Source: Mediannikoviicoccus sp037890055 (lineage in GTDB: Bacteria; Bacillota; Clostridia; Tissierellales; Peptoniphilaceae). Taken from it: 64,000 nucleotides of DNA. Made by a program: the position numbers and the translations under genes. Of this stretch, positions 33,967 to 43,126 are shown one piece after another (within the stretch, counting starts at the first letter, position 1; the number at the start of each line of letters is the position of its first letter). The notes under the pieces are model-generated. The model was not told the origin of the DNA. It did not search any database and was given only the letters and a program-made list of their open reading frames with translations. The stretch lies in assembly GCA_037890055.1 (NCBI GenBank), contig JBBKBD010000002.1. The stretch is one strand, 5' to 3'.

Positions 33967-35991
33967 TCAATTAAAAATAATTTGTGATTCAATTTCTTTA
34001 GAATAACTATTAAGTTCTTCTTTTAAACTTTTATAGTCAACAGAGTCTAATTTGTTATTGTCTAAAACATCTCTCGTTATGCTTCGAACCTTCTTTAACA
34101 TATCTATGTCTTCAAACAGGTTTACTAATTTAAACTGTTCTTCTCCTGATTGTCTAAATCCAATAACATCTCCAGAGCCTCGTAACTCTAAATCTTTTTT
34201 AGCAATAATAAAACCATCATTGGTGGATTCCATTATTCTCATTCTCTCTCTTGCAATTTGACTTTTAGAATCATTAAGTAAAATACAATATGATTGATAA
34301 CTTCCCCTACCAACTCTTCCCCTTAGTTGGTGAAGCTGTGAAAGTCCAAACCTGTCTGCGTTATAAATTACCATTGTGTTTGCATTTGGAACATTCACAC
34401 CAACTTCAATAACTGTGGTGGAAAAGAGTATCTTAGTTTCATTCTTTATAAAACTTTCCATTATCTCGTCTTTTGTCTTTGGGTTTAAAGCACCATGGAT
34501 TAGGCCAGTTTTTATATTTCTAAAATAAGTTTCGTTTAGTCTTTCATAAAGTTCTTCTACAGAAGTTAAATTTAAACTTTCCGACTCTTCAATAAGTGGA
34601 CATACAATATAACATTGTCGACCTTCATTTACATGCTTAATAAGAAAATTCATTATTCTCTTTTCATAATTCATTCCCACTGCATAGGTCTCGATGTTTT
34701 TTCTTCCCTTAGGTAACTCGTTTATAATTGAAATGTCTAGTGAACCATATTTTGCCAGCGCAAGTGTCCTTGGTATTGGTGTAGCAGACATAACTAAAGT
34801 GTCTACATTGCCTTTACCAGTTAGAATTGCCCTCTGTTTTACTCCAAACCTGTGTTGCTCATCAGTTATAACAAGACCAATGTTTTCAAAAGTAACATTA
34901 TCTTCTAGCACCGCATGTGTTGAAACCACCACATCAATATTGCCATTTTTTATATCTTCAATAATTTTTTCTTTTTTGACCTTGCTCAATGATCCCTTCA
35001 GTATACCAACTCTAATTCCATATCCTAAAAACATATCTCTCAAATCTTCATAGTGCTGAGTGGCTAATATTTCAGTTGGCGCCATAAGTACCGATTGATA
35101 TCCATTGTAATAGGCGTTTAAAATTGCTATTGCGGCTACAATGGTCTTGCCTGAACCTACATCTCCTTGTAATAGCCTGTTCATAATAAAAGACGACTTC
35201 ATATCTTCAAGAATTTCTCCCACAACTCGTTCTTGTGCAGATGTAAGCTCGAATGGCAATTTTTTTATAAACTCATCCACTTCAGGAGCAATTTTAAATG
35301 AAATCCCCTCTTTGTTTATTTGAGAAAAATTCATATCTAAATACAGTTGATATAGAAACAACTCTTGAAACTTTAATCTTTCAATAGCTTTTTGTAGTAG
35401 AGACATGGAGTTTGGAAAGTGGATGTTTATAATGGCCTCTCTATAGCCCATTAGGTTATTAGAGTCTAGTATATCCTTTGGTAAATTTTCTTTAAACTTC
35501 ATCTTTTGTAGCGACTGGGCGATAAAGTTTCTTAAATCATTTTGAGTTAGTCCCTTAGTTACATTATAAACTGGAACGATTTTTCCAAGTTTATTTCCTA
35601 AAGTCTTACTAATTATAGGATTTGTTATCTTTAACTGTCCCTTGTAGTTTTCAACCTTACCAAATACATAAACTTTTTCCACATTCTTAAAATTGTTTAG
35701 AATATACGATTGATTAAACCAAACTAACTCAATTTTATATTTACCATCAGTTGCCCTAATGGTTGTAATATTTTTGTTTCCACCTAAGTACCTAGTGCTA
35801 GGACTGTTTAATAGATTTAAATGCAAAAGAGCATCCTCTTTTCCATAAGCCTCTTCTATAGTCTTAGGATCTCTTCTGTCTTCATATCTAAAGGGATAAT
35901 GAAAAATCAAATCTTTAACACTTGTAATATGCAAATTATTTAAATATTCTCTTTTCTTCGGTCCAAGACCTTTTATATCTTGTAATTTCAT
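33967..35991 (-). CDS. recG: ATP-dependent DNA helicase RecG
   Basis: Branch-migration helicase that regresses stalled forks. The N-terminal wedge/OB domain begins LQDIKGLGPKKREYL; helicase motifs are LLQGDVGSGKT (I), DEQHRFG (II), VMSATPIPRTLA (III), VIEVGVNVPNA (V) and QLRGRVGRG (VI). The 674 residues are complete. The Shine-Dalgarno sequence is weak, and a partial terminator lies between fakA and this gene, so its expression may be reduced relative to fakA. Confidence 0.97.
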   Translation of the reverse strand: MKLQDIKGLGPKKREYLNNLHITSVKDLIFHYPFRYEDRRDPKTIEEAYGKEDALLHLNLLNSPSTRYLGGNKNITTIRATDGKYKIELVWFNQSYILNNFKNVEKVYVFGKVENYKGQLKITNPIISKTLGNKLGKIVPVYNVTKGLTQNDLRNFIAQSLQKMKFKENLPKDILDSNNLMGYREAIINIHFPNSMSLLQKAIERLKFQELFLYQLYLDMNFSQINKEGISFKIAPEVDEFIKKLPFELTSAQERVVGEILEDMKSSFIMNRLLQGDVGSGKTIVAAIAILNAYYNGYQSVLMAPTEILATQHYEDLRDMFLGYGIRVGILKGSLSKVKKEKIIEDIKNGNIDVVVSTHAVLEDNVTFENIGLVITDEQHRFGVKQRAILTGKGNVDTLVMSATPIPRTLALAKYGSLDISIINELPKGRKNIETYAVGMNYEKRIMNFLIKHVNEGRQCYIVCPLIEESESLNLTSVEELYERLNETYFRNIKTGLIHGALNPKTKDEIMESFIKNETKILFSTTVIEVGVNVPNANTMVIYNADRFGLSQLHQLRGRVGRGSYQSYCILLNDSKSQIARERMRIMESTNDGFIIAKKDLELRGSGDVIGFRQSGEEQFKLVNLFEDIDMLKKVRSITRDVLDNNKLDSVDYKSLKEELNSYSKEIESQIIFN

Positions 35992-36007
35992 ATAATCAAC
36001 TCTATTT

Positions 36008-36036
36008 TAAAAAGCCCTACATAAGTAAGGCTCTTT
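36008..36036 (-). terminator. Weak terminator between fakA and recG
   Basis: AAAGAGCCTTAC pairs with GTAGGGCTTTTT around a four-base loop, with G-U pairs, then TTAAAAT on the minus strand. It could attenuate transcription of recG-rsmD-coaD from the asp23 promoter. Confidence 0.55.
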
Positions 36037-36037
36037 C

Positions 36038-37669
36038 TTATTCTACAGATATTATATAGTGATAAAGAGGTTGTCCTCCTCTAATAAATTCAACATCAAT
36101 ATCCTTGTAAATTCTTTTAAGTTTTCTTTCAAGCTCGTTAACAATTTTATCTTCAACATCGCTGCCGTAGTAAACGGTTAATAGACTTGCTTCATCATCA
36201 ACAACTTTTTCTAGCAATTCTAAGGTGGTCTTATTTACTTTCTTTCCTGTTGCAAGTATCTTTCCACCTTCAATTCCTATGAAGTCGTCTTTTTTAATCT
36301 TTAGACCATCCATTTCAGTATCTCTTACTGAGAATGTAACTTGAGCAGTTCTTACAGCTTCTAAAGCTTCTGTCATCTCGTCAAAGTTTTCTTCTACACT
36401 ATTATCTTCATCAAAAGATAACATTGCAACTACACCTTGTGGTACAGTTTTAGTCTTTAGTATATGAAGATTCTTTTCAGAAAGCTCTTTAGCTTGTTCC
36501 GCTGCAAGTATGATATTGCTATTATTTGGCAAAATGAATATATCATCTGCATTTATTTTTTTAACAGCTTCAAGTATGGTCTCTGTAGATGGATTCATTG
36601 TTTGACCACCAGAAATAACTTGATCTACTCCGAGCTCTTCAAAAATCTTTTCAAATCCATCTCCAGTGGAAATTGAAACAAAACCATATTTCTTTGTTTC
36701 ATCAGGATTGTTGTATGGATCTAAATAAACATCTGCTTCATGTCCCATAACCACATGGCTATGTTGTATTCTCATATTGTCTATTTTAATATCTTTTAAT
36801 TGTCCGAGTTTTAATGCTTCTTCCAAAACTTTTCCAGGATTATTTGTATGGATATGTGTCTTTATAAGACCTTCTCCACCAACTACGATTAAGCAGTCTC
36901 CTAGACTCGAAATCTTATTTCTAAATTGTAAATAGTCTCCTTTTTCTGATTCAATTAAAAATTCAGTACAATAACCAAATTTAATATCACCTGAAACTTC
37001 ACTTTGGTGATTATGCTCAGGGACCTTTACTTTAATTTCTTCATTTTCGTCATAATTAGAAAGATTGTTATAATTTAAAGCGCCTTCCATCATTACAACT
37101 AGTCCTCTACCTCCAGCGTCTACTACACCAGCCTGTTTTAATACTGGTAGCATATCAGGAGTTGTATCTAAAACCTTAGATGCTTCTTCAGTAATATCTT
37201 TAAAAAACTCTTTTACATCAGTATAGTTTTGATAGTTTTCTTCAGCAAACTCTGCAGCACCTCTAATAACCGTAAGTATTGTACCTTCGGTTGGTTGCAT
37301 AACAGCATTATAAGCTACCTTACATGCGCTTGCCATAATGTCTCTAAGAACTAGAACATCTATTGATTCGCTTTCTCCAATTCCCTTTGCAACACCTCTT
37401 AGTATTTGAGATGTTATTACGCCAGAGTTACCTCTAGCACCCATTAGTGAACCATTGCTAAATGCCTTAATAACTTCTTCAATATTGTCAGAATCTACTG
37501 ATTGTAAATTGTTATATGCCGATTTTAGAGTTAAAGACATATTTGTTCCTGTGTCTCCATCTGGTACAGGAAAAACATTTAAACTATTTAACTCTTGTTT
37601 ATGATTATCAAGATTAAAATAAACTCCTGATAAAATCTTTTTTAAACTTTTACCATCTATTATTGACAT
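36038..37669 (-). CDS. fakA: Fatty acid kinase catalytic subunit FakA (DAK2/YloV family)
   Basis: DhaL-like kinase that phosphorylates fatty acids held by FakB proteins so that external fatty acids enter phospholipids. The nucleotide site NVFPVPDGDTGTNMSLT is at residues 28-44, with GARGNSGVI and the later GVVDAGGRGLVVMMEG motif; the C-terminal DegV-like half starts near residue 310. The 543 residues are normal. It follows asp23 by 1 base, the conserved yloU-yloV pair. No FakB is in the window. Confidence 0.94.
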   Translation of the reverse strand: MSIIDGKSLKKILSGVYFNLDNHKQELNSLNVFPVPDGDTGTNMSLTLKSAYNNLQSVDSDNIEEVIKAFSNGSLMGARGNSGVITSQILRGVAKGIGESESIDVLVLRDIMASACKVAYNAVMQPTEGTILTVIRGAAEFAEENYQNYTDVKEFFKDITEEASKVLDTTPDMLPVLKQAGVVDAGGRGLVVMMEGALNYNNLSNYDENEEIKVKVPEHNHQSEVSGDIKFGYCTEFLIESEKGDYLQFRNKISSLGDCLIVVGGEGLIKTHIHTNNPGKVLEEALKLGQLKDIKIDNMRIQHSHVVMGHEADVYLDPYNNPDETKKYGFVSISTGDGFEKIFEELGVDQVISGGQTMNPSTETILEAVKKINADDIFILPNNSNIILAAEQAKELSEKNLHILKTKTVPQGVVAMLSFDEDNSVEENFDEMTEALEAVRTAQVTFSVRDTEMDGLKIKKDDFIGIEGGKILATGKKVNKTTLELLEKVVDDEASLLTVYYGSDVEDKIVNELERKLKRIYKDIDVEFIRGGQPLYHYIISVE

Positions 37670-37670
37670 T

Positions 37671-38036
37671 CTATCCCTCCTGATTTTGGAGTCTTATATC
37701 TCTTACGATTACATTAATTTCATTGACTCTTATGCCTGTTTCATGCTCAACTTGAAATTTAATTGTTTCTATAATATTTTCGCAAACAGTTGCAATCTTA
37801 ACTCCAAATTCAAGTATTACAGATACATCTATGTTTAGGTTATTATCTTCAATTTTTAAAACTATTCCTTCTGAAAGACTTTCTTTTGAAAGTAAGTTCA
37901 TAATGCTCTCTGATGCAGATGCATTAACAAGTCCAACAACGCCATAGCATTTCATAGCTGCATCACTGGCAATAGTTGCTATAACCTGGTCATTTATTTT
38001 AATTAAACCAAATTCGTTTTTTATACTAGCTGACAT
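37671..38036 (-). CDS. Asp23/Gls24-family envelope stress protein (YloU)
   Basis: The 121-residue protein shows the Asp23 fold: GLIKINDQVIATIASDAAMKC at the N-terminus and the DVSVILEFGVKIATVCENI core. In Staphylococcus Asp23 is a membrane-associated stress protein; YloU homologs next to FakA are of unclear role. AAGGAGG precedes the ATG, and a probable -10 TACAAT lies at 38069-38064. It is divergent from rpmB, as in Bacillus. Confidence 0.92.
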   Translation of the reverse strand: MSASIKNEFGLIKINDQVIATIASDAAMKCYGVVGLVNASASESIMNLLSKESLSEGIVLKIEDNNLNIDVSVILEFGVKIATVCENIIETIKFQVEHETGIRVNEINVIVRDIRLQNQEG

Positions 38037-38166
38037 AATTCCTCCTTGTTTATAACAAATACTATTGTATTACATTTTAAGTTATTTTAAAATCATTACT
38101 CATTAGATTATACCCAATTATTCTCCAATTAATCTACCCTTTATTTTACACTATTTCTATTTTAGT

Positions 38167-38195
38167 TTGCAAAGGCTTTAAAATTTTGTTATAAT
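38167..38195 (+). promoter_or_regulatory. Promoter of rpmB
   Basis: -35 TTGCAA (38167-38172) and perfect -10 TATAAT (38190-38195) with 17-base spacing, 42 bases before the rpmB ATG. The rest of the 201-base gap holds the divergent asp23 promoter and nothing else I recognise. Confidence 0.85.
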
Positions 38196-38237
38196 ACCAT
38201 TGTTATTATTCAATAAACGCTGATTGGAGGTGTAACA

Positions 38238-38435
38238 ATGGCAAGAAAATGTGATATCTGTGGAAAGAGCAAAGTATTTGGTAACAAAATAACTTTCTCA
38301 CATAGAAAAATTAATAGAACATGGGCGCCAAATATAAGAAGAGTTAAAGCAGTTGTTGATGGTAGACCTAAGAGAATTAATGTTTGTACTAGATGCTTAA
38401 GATCTGGTAAAGTAGAAAGACCTCAAAATTTTTAA
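38238..38435 (+). CDS. rpmB: 50S ribosomal protein L28, zinc-ribbon form
   Basis: Large-subunit ribosomal protein of 65 residues. It is the cysteine-containing version: C5 and C8 in KCDICGK and C50 and C53 in NVCTRCLR form a zinc ribbon. Some bacteria carry a cysteine-free copy for zinc limitation; none is in this window. GGAGG precedes the ATG, the promoter is strong and a terminator follows, so it is a single-gene unit. Confidence 0.97.
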   Translation: MARKCDICGKSKVFGNKITFSHRKINRTWAPNIRRVKAVVDGRPKRINVCTRCLRSGKVERPQNF

Positions 38436-38436
38436 T

Positions 38437-38466
38437 GAAAATACCTTGTTAGGTATTTTTTTTTAC
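38437..38466. terminator. Terminator between rpmB and thiN
   Basis: A seven-base stem (AATACCT / AGGTATT, four-base loop) is followed on the plus strand by nine T. On the minus strand the tail is only TTTTC, so it is mainly the rpmB terminator but can also stop the convergent thiN transcript. Confidence 0.85.
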
Positions 38467-38472
38467 ACTTTT

Positions 38473-39096
38473 TTAATCTCTTGATTCAATTATTAATGCT
38501 CTTCCCTCTATGTCAATAGTTGCTTCGTCATATTTAAGCTCATTGCTTAAGAATCTACTTTGAGAATAGTTTAGTTCTAAATCTTTAACTTCATATAGAA
38601 ATCCAATAGTACTAACCCTTATCTTTTCTTCTAATGGTATTACTGAAACATAATCATATTCTTTTTTTATAACATTTTTTCTCTTTCCAAATCTAATCCT
38701 ATTGTGACTATCTACTATAAATGCATCTATCCCTTTTTCATAAATTTCCTTTAGAAGTGATATATTCGATAGAGTATGGTCCATTCTAGTTCCCGTTGCG
38801 TTTAGAATAAAAATTTTATCCGGTTTTTTTGAAATGGCATATTCTACCGCTGCATGTGTATCAGAAATATCTTTAATAGGATTTAATTTATTTATTTCTT
38901 TAACCAAATCAGATTGAAGAAAATCTTTATTATCTATGGAGTCAAAATCACCTATGGCAATGTCCATGGTAATCCTTGATTTTAATAGCTCCTCAACTCC
39001 CCTGTCCACTCCAATAAGTAAATCTGCATTTTTTGTGTATTTAAATAAAAGGGAGGCGTTTATAAACTCGCCCCCCGTAACTATTGTAACTATCAT
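38473..39096 (-). CDS. thiN: Thiamine pyrophosphokinase
   Basis: Converts thiamine directly to thiamine diphosphate. The N-terminal domain holds LLIGVDRGVEELL, AIGDFDSID and ISDTHAAVEYA, and the FILNATGTRMDHTLSNISLL motif is the family signature. The 207 residues are normal. Its ATG overlaps the thiT stop, so uptake and activation of thiamine are made together; the pair indicates salvage of external thiamine. Last gene of the yicC-thiN operon. Confidence 0.94.
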   Translation of the reverse strand: MIVTIVTGGEFINASLLFKYTKNADLLIGVDRGVEELLKSRITMDIAIGDFDSIDNKDFLQSDLVKEINKLNPIKDISDTHAAVEYAISKKPDKIFILNATGTRMDHTLSNISLLKEIYEKGIDAFIVDSHNRIRFGKRKNVIKKEYDYVSVIPLEEKIRVSTIGFLYEVKDLELNYSQSRFLSNELKYDEATIDIEGRALIIESRD

Positions 39097-39641
39097 TATG
39101 CTTGGTTCTTAACCCTTGGAAAAATAATTAAAATCAATATAATAGCAATAATCATATTTGGTAATGTGTAGGAGCCGTTATATAGAATTGAACCCAATAA
39201 GAAAGGTTTGTCTTGTGGTAAATATTGTTTAAAGAACACAACTCCTGAAATAACAGCAGCTAACATTCTTAAAGCAGTTGCAAAAATTGTTCCAATGATT
39301 AACTTTGCGTTATTTACCTTGCCATTAACAATTAGATTATTTCTAAACAGTCCTGTTAAACCAAGCATTGCATATGCAAGTGGATAGTCCAGCAAGAATT
39401 GAATTAGATTTAAAAAGAAAGGATCCATAGCATAGTCTAGTAGACCATATAGCGCACCAAGCAATAAACCTTTTTTCCATCCCCATCTGAAGCCAAATAT
39501 TAAAAGAGGAACGTATCCTCCCGGAGTAATTGAGCCTCCCTGTGGTAACTTATAAAGTCTAATTAAGTTTAGAATATATGTCAATGCCAACATTATTCCT
39601 GCTTCCGCAATAAATCTTGTGTTACTTTTTCTACTTTCCAA
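39096..39641 (-). CDS. thiT: Thiamine ECF transporter substrate-binding subunit ThiT
   Basis: S component that captures thiamine for the shared ECF module. The protein has about six membrane segments and the family motifs GGSITPGGYVPLLIF and GFRWGWKKGLLLGALYG. I place the start at TTG 39641, 6 bases after AGGAGG (39653-39648), which itself covers the end of rpe. The longer frame upstream is rpe sequence in another frame. This gives 181 residues. Adjacent thiN supports thiamine as the substrate. Confidence 0.92.
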   Translation of the reverse strand: MESRKSNTRFIAEAGIMLALTYILNLIRLYKLPQGGSITPGGYVPLLIFGFRWGWKKGLLLGALYGLLDYAMDPFFLNLIQFLLDYPLAYAMLGLTGLFRNNLIVNGKVNNAKLIIGTIFATALRMLAAVISGVVFFKQYLPQDKPFLLGSILYNGSYTLPNMIIAIILILIIFPRVKNQA

Positions 39642-39651
39642 TATTGTCCTC

Positions 39652-40308
39652 CTATAAAATTTCTTTATACTTATCAAGCTTAACTTGCATCGCATCTAAA
39701 TCTTTACTAAAAACATCTGATCCAGAAACAAATAAATCAATATCCAAGTCTAAAAGTTTTTCAATATTTGTGGTCTTTACTCCACCATCAATTTCTAGAA
39801 TGATATTAGGATTGTTTTTATTTATGAGTTCTCTAACTTTTCTAATTTTTTTAACTTGAGACTCTATAAAACTTTGTCCACCAAAACCTGGATTAACAGT
39901 CATAATAAGTATTAGGTCAAGTTCGTCCCAAAGATAATCTAAAACCTCAACAGGTGTACCTGGATTTAGAGAAACTCCTGCCTTCATTCCCATCTCTCTA
40001 ATCTGTTGTAATACTCTAAGAGGATGTTTAGTGGCTTCATAATGAATAGTTACTATGTCACATCCTGCATTTTTGAAATCCTCAATATATTTTTCAGGAC
40101 TTGTAATCATTAAATGTGTATCAAAAATAAATTCATAATTTTCTCTCAATGATTTAATAATTCCTGGACCAAAAGATATATTTGGCACAAAATTTCCATC
40201 CATAACATCTAGATGTAAGTACTTGATTTCATTTTTCGCAAGTATATCCAGTTGTTTTGAAAGATTATAAAAGTCGGCCGATAGTAGTGATGGTGATAAA
40301 AAACTCAT
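39652..40308 (-). CDS. rpe: Ribulose-phosphate 3-epimerase
   Basis: Interconverts ribulose-5-P and xylulose-5-P in the pentose phosphate pathway. TIM-barrel motifs are SPSLLSADF, HLDVMDGNFVPNISFGP, TVNPGFGGQSF and EIDGGVKTTN. The 218 residues are complete. Its ATG overlaps the rsgA stop in TAATG, and its own 3' end contains the thiT ribosome site. Confidence 0.97.
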   Translation of the reverse strand: MSFLSPSLLSADFYNLSKQLDILAKNEIKYLHLDVMDGNFVPNISFGPGIIKSLRENYEFIFDTHLMITSPEKYIEDFKNAGCDIVTIHYEATKHPLRVLQQIREMGMKAGVSLNPGTPVEVLDYLWDELDLILIMTVNPGFGGQSFIESQVKKIRKVRELINKNNPNIILEIDGGVKTTNIEKLLDLDIDLFVSGSDVFSKDLDAMQVKLDKYKEIL

Positions 40309-41174
40309 TAATACCCCCTTGTGTTTCTGAATTCTTGTAGCAATAATAAATAATTCTTATATCTGCTTTCAGCTATTTTTTTGTCTTGCAAAGCTTCCTT
40401 TACTGCACATTTAGGTTCATTTTCATGAATACAATTATTGAATCTGCATCCTTCTTTAAGGTTTACGAACTCCCTAAAGCCATCGGAAATCTCAATTATT
40501 CCATTTACAAAGTCTAAAGAAAGCGCAGAAAAGCCAGGAGTATCTATAACATAACTCCCGTCTTTTATTTTAGATATTTCTATATGTCTAGTGGTATGTC
40601 TGCCCCTAAGTGACTTTTCACTTATGGCACCAGTTTCAAAGTCAAAATGAGAAAATATTTTATTTAATGTAGTAGACTTTCCAACTCCTGAAGGTCCTGT
40701 AACGGCAGTAGTCTTATTCTTAAACAGCTCTGCTAGCTCGCCATTATAAACTTCTTTATTTGTATTCAAGTATATATCATAGCCAATATCTTTATATATT
40801 TTTGAAATGTTATTGCTGTATTCTTCATCAACTAAATCAGTTTTATTAAAAATAATTCTGGTTTCAATATTGGAAAGTTCTAACATCAAAAGATATTTGT
40901 CCAATGTATATAAATTTATATCAGGAGAAGAAAGACTCGTTATAACTATTACCTGGTCCACATTCGAAATAGGTGGCCTTAGAAGTTGATTTTTTCTTTC
41001 GTGCACCTCGTTGATATAGGCAGTGCCATCGCTATTTAATAAAATATCAACTTCATCTCCAACTATTGGTTTAATTTTATTATTTCTAAAAAGCCCTCTT
41101 GCCTTGCATAGATAAACTTGTCCTTCTTTTTCTACATAATATATTCCTCTATGGGATTTAATAATCTTAGACAT
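40308..41174 (-). CDS. rsgA: Small ribosomal subunit biogenesis GTPase RsgA
   Basis: Circularly permuted GTPase acting late in 30S maturation. An N-terminal OB fold precedes the permuted G motifs FNKTDLV (G4), GPSGVGKST (G1) and DTPGFS (G3); the C-terminal zinc site is CRFNNCIHENEPKC. The 288 residues are normal. The position after prkC is the conserved prpC-prkC-rsgA-rpe-thiN order of Firmicutes. Confidence 0.97.
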   Translation of the reverse strand: MSKIIKSHRGIYYVEKEGQVYLCKARGLFRNNKIKPIVGDEVDILLNSDGTAYINEVHERKNQLLRPPISNVDQVIVITSLSSPDINLYTLDKYLLMLELSNIETRIIFNKTDLVDEEYSNNISKIYKDIGYDIYLNTNKEVYNGELAELFKNKTTAVTGPSGVGKSTTLNKIFSHFDFETGAISEKSLRGRHTTRHIEISKIKDGSYVIDTPGFSALSLDFVNGIIEISDGFREFVNLKEGCRFNNCIHENEPKCAVKEALQDKKIAESRYKNYLLLLQEFRNTRGY

Positions 41175-43126
41175 TATTCTATAGTTTCTCCACTATATAA
41201 TTCGTCATTGACATAAACATTGTAGCTTTCTCCCCTACGAACATTAATAGTTATATTGGCATCGCCCCTTGCTGTATCAAGTTGACGATTGTAAACATTA
41301 ACTTCCTTATCTCCGACAATTCTTTCAATTCTAACATTATATGCCCCTGGTGAAATATCAGCTACTCTGACCCTAAAAGTATAGGATGTTGTCTTTTTGT
41401 TTGTGTTTGATTCGGCAGCTTCTTCCGAAGGTTTTTCCTTTTCTCCTGTACTAACTTGAAGATTTATTACGGAACCCTTCTTGACCATAACTCCATTGTC
41501 AACGCTTTGGCTTATAACTACACCCTTGTCAATTGTGCTAGAAGCAGTTTCTTCAATATTGTACTTTAAACCAACTTCTGCAAGTTTTTCAGTAGCTTTT
41601 CTAACATTCATTCCCGCTACATTGATCATCGGAACTGTATCATCTTCTTTTCCCTTAGAAACCACTAATTCAACTGTAGAATCTTTCTTAACAGATTCTC
41701 CTGCGCCTGGTTTTTGGCTTATAATATATCCTTCATCAAAATTGTCGCTAAAGGAGTCTTTAATTTCAACTTGAATTCCAAGTGCCTCAAGAGATGATAT
41801 TGCATCATTCTTCTTCCAATTAGTATAGCTCTTAAGAATAATATCTTCTTCTCCACCACTTACATAAACTTCTATTATTGATCCTCTTTTAAGCTCTGTT
41901 CCACTTTCTGGGTCTTGTTCTGCAATAAGCCCTTCTTTTTGATCTGATTCAACAGTTCCCATTACTTTAATTTTTAAATCAAAGTCCAGTTCATCAAGTT
42001 GTTCTTGAGCTGAATCCACATCAATACCTATAAGAGGAGGCGCTTTTACAACATCACCTTTAATAAGATTTCCCTTGACAAATTTTACTCCTACTACGGA
42101 AGCAGAAACGACTATAAGTGCAAGCAAAATTGGAAGAATATAAGTCTTAAAGAAACCACCCTTCTTTTCTTCTTCCTCATCTTCATATTCTTTTTTCATA
42201 TTGTATACTGCCTTTTCCTCAGTCTTAGGTTTTATATCCTCTTCTTTAATTACTCCAATTCTTTCAGTCTTATCAAAGTTGTCATCGTATGTCAATTTGA
42301 AGTTTCTAAAGTTTAATAGTGCCATCTTCATTTCAGTAGCAGAGCTAAATCTATTATTAGGATCCTTATCCATGGCCTTTAAAATAATATCATTAAGTCC
42401 TTGAGGAATATCTGGATTTATGCTCTTTGGTTCTACTAATTTATCTTGTATGTGTTTTAGTGCAATTCCAACTGCATTTTCTGCATCAAAAGGAACTCTT
42501 CCCGTTGCCATTTCATATAACACCACACCAAGAGAGTAGATATCAGATTTTTTGTCTATAAATTTTCCCTTTGCCTGTTCAGGTGAAATATAATGCACAG
42601 TTCCAAGTACTGTAGACGTATATGTTATGGTTGCAGATGAAGAAATTCTAGCAATACCAAAGTCTGTAACCTTAGCAACATTATCTTTATCCAAAAGTAT
42701 ATTATGTGGTTTTATATCTCTATGAACTACACCTTTCTTATGGGCAGCTTCAAGGGCAGATGCTATTTGAAAACCAATGTTTGCGACAAACTCCGCTCCC
42801 AGTGGCGCCTCATTATTGATTACATCTTTTAATGTTCTTCCATCAATGTATTCCATAACGATGTAGTTGTATCTTTGATCATTTACAACCGCATTTCCAA
42901 CATCGTAAACAGAAACTATATTGTTATGTGATAGAGATGCAGCAGACTGGGCTTCCATGGCAAATTTTTTAAGAAATTCCTCATCATCCATGAACTCATC
43001 TTTTAATACCTTTATAGCCACATATCTATTTAACAATTTATCTTTTGCCTTATATACAACGGCCATTCCTCCAACGCCGATGTTTTCTTCAATTAAATAT
43101 CTATTTCCAAGAGTTTGACCAATCAT
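41174..43126 (-). CDS. prkC: PASTA-domain Ser/Thr protein kinase PrkC
   Basis: Membrane kinase that senses peptidoglycan fragments or lipid II and phosphorylates many targets. The cytoplasmic kinase (about 1-270) has GVGGMAVVYKAKD, catalytic HRDIKPHNILL and DFGIARI. A membrane helix follows near 325-350, then three PASTA repeats (about 362-430, 431-498, 499-565). A further 65-residue C-terminal part after a charged linker (about 585-650, TYTFRVRVADISPGAYNVRI) is beta-rich and not PASTA. Start overlaps the prpC stop. Confidence 0.96.
   Translation of the reverse strand: MIGQTLGNRYLIEENIGVGGMAVVYKAKDKLLNRYVAIKVLKDEFMDDEEFLKKFAMEAQSAASLSHNNIVSVYDVGNAVVNDQRYNYIVMEYIDGRTLKDVINNEAPLGAEFVANIGFQIASALEAAHKKGVVHRDIKPHNILLDKDNVAKVTDFGIARISSSATITYTSTVLGTVHYISPEQAKGKFIDKKSDIYSLGVVLYEMATGRVPFDAENAVGIALKHIQDKLVEPKSINPDIPQGLNDIILKAMDKDPNNRFSSATEMKMALLNFRNFKLTYDDNFDKTERIGVIKEEDIKPKTEEKAVYNMKKEYEDEEEEKKGGFFKTYILPILLALIVVSASVVGVKFVKGNLIKGDVVKAPPLIGIDVDSAQEQLDELDFDLKIKVMGTVESDQKEGLIAEQDPESGTELKRGSIIEVYVSGGEEDIILKSYTNWKKNDAISSLEALGIQVEIKDSFSDNFDEGYIISQKPGAGESVKKDSTVELVVSKGKEDDTVPMINVAGMNVRKATEKLAEVGLKYNIEETASSTIDKGVVISQSVDNGVMVKKGSVINLQVSTGEKEKPSEEAAESNTNKKTTSYTFRVRVADISPGAYNVRIERIVGDKEVNVYNRQLDTARGDANITINVRRGESYNVYVNDELYSGETIE

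Noticed and set aside
39642..39695. Longer N-terminus of ThiT
   Set aside because: The extra 18 codons are the end of rpe in another frame; AGGAGG is placed for the TTG at 39641.
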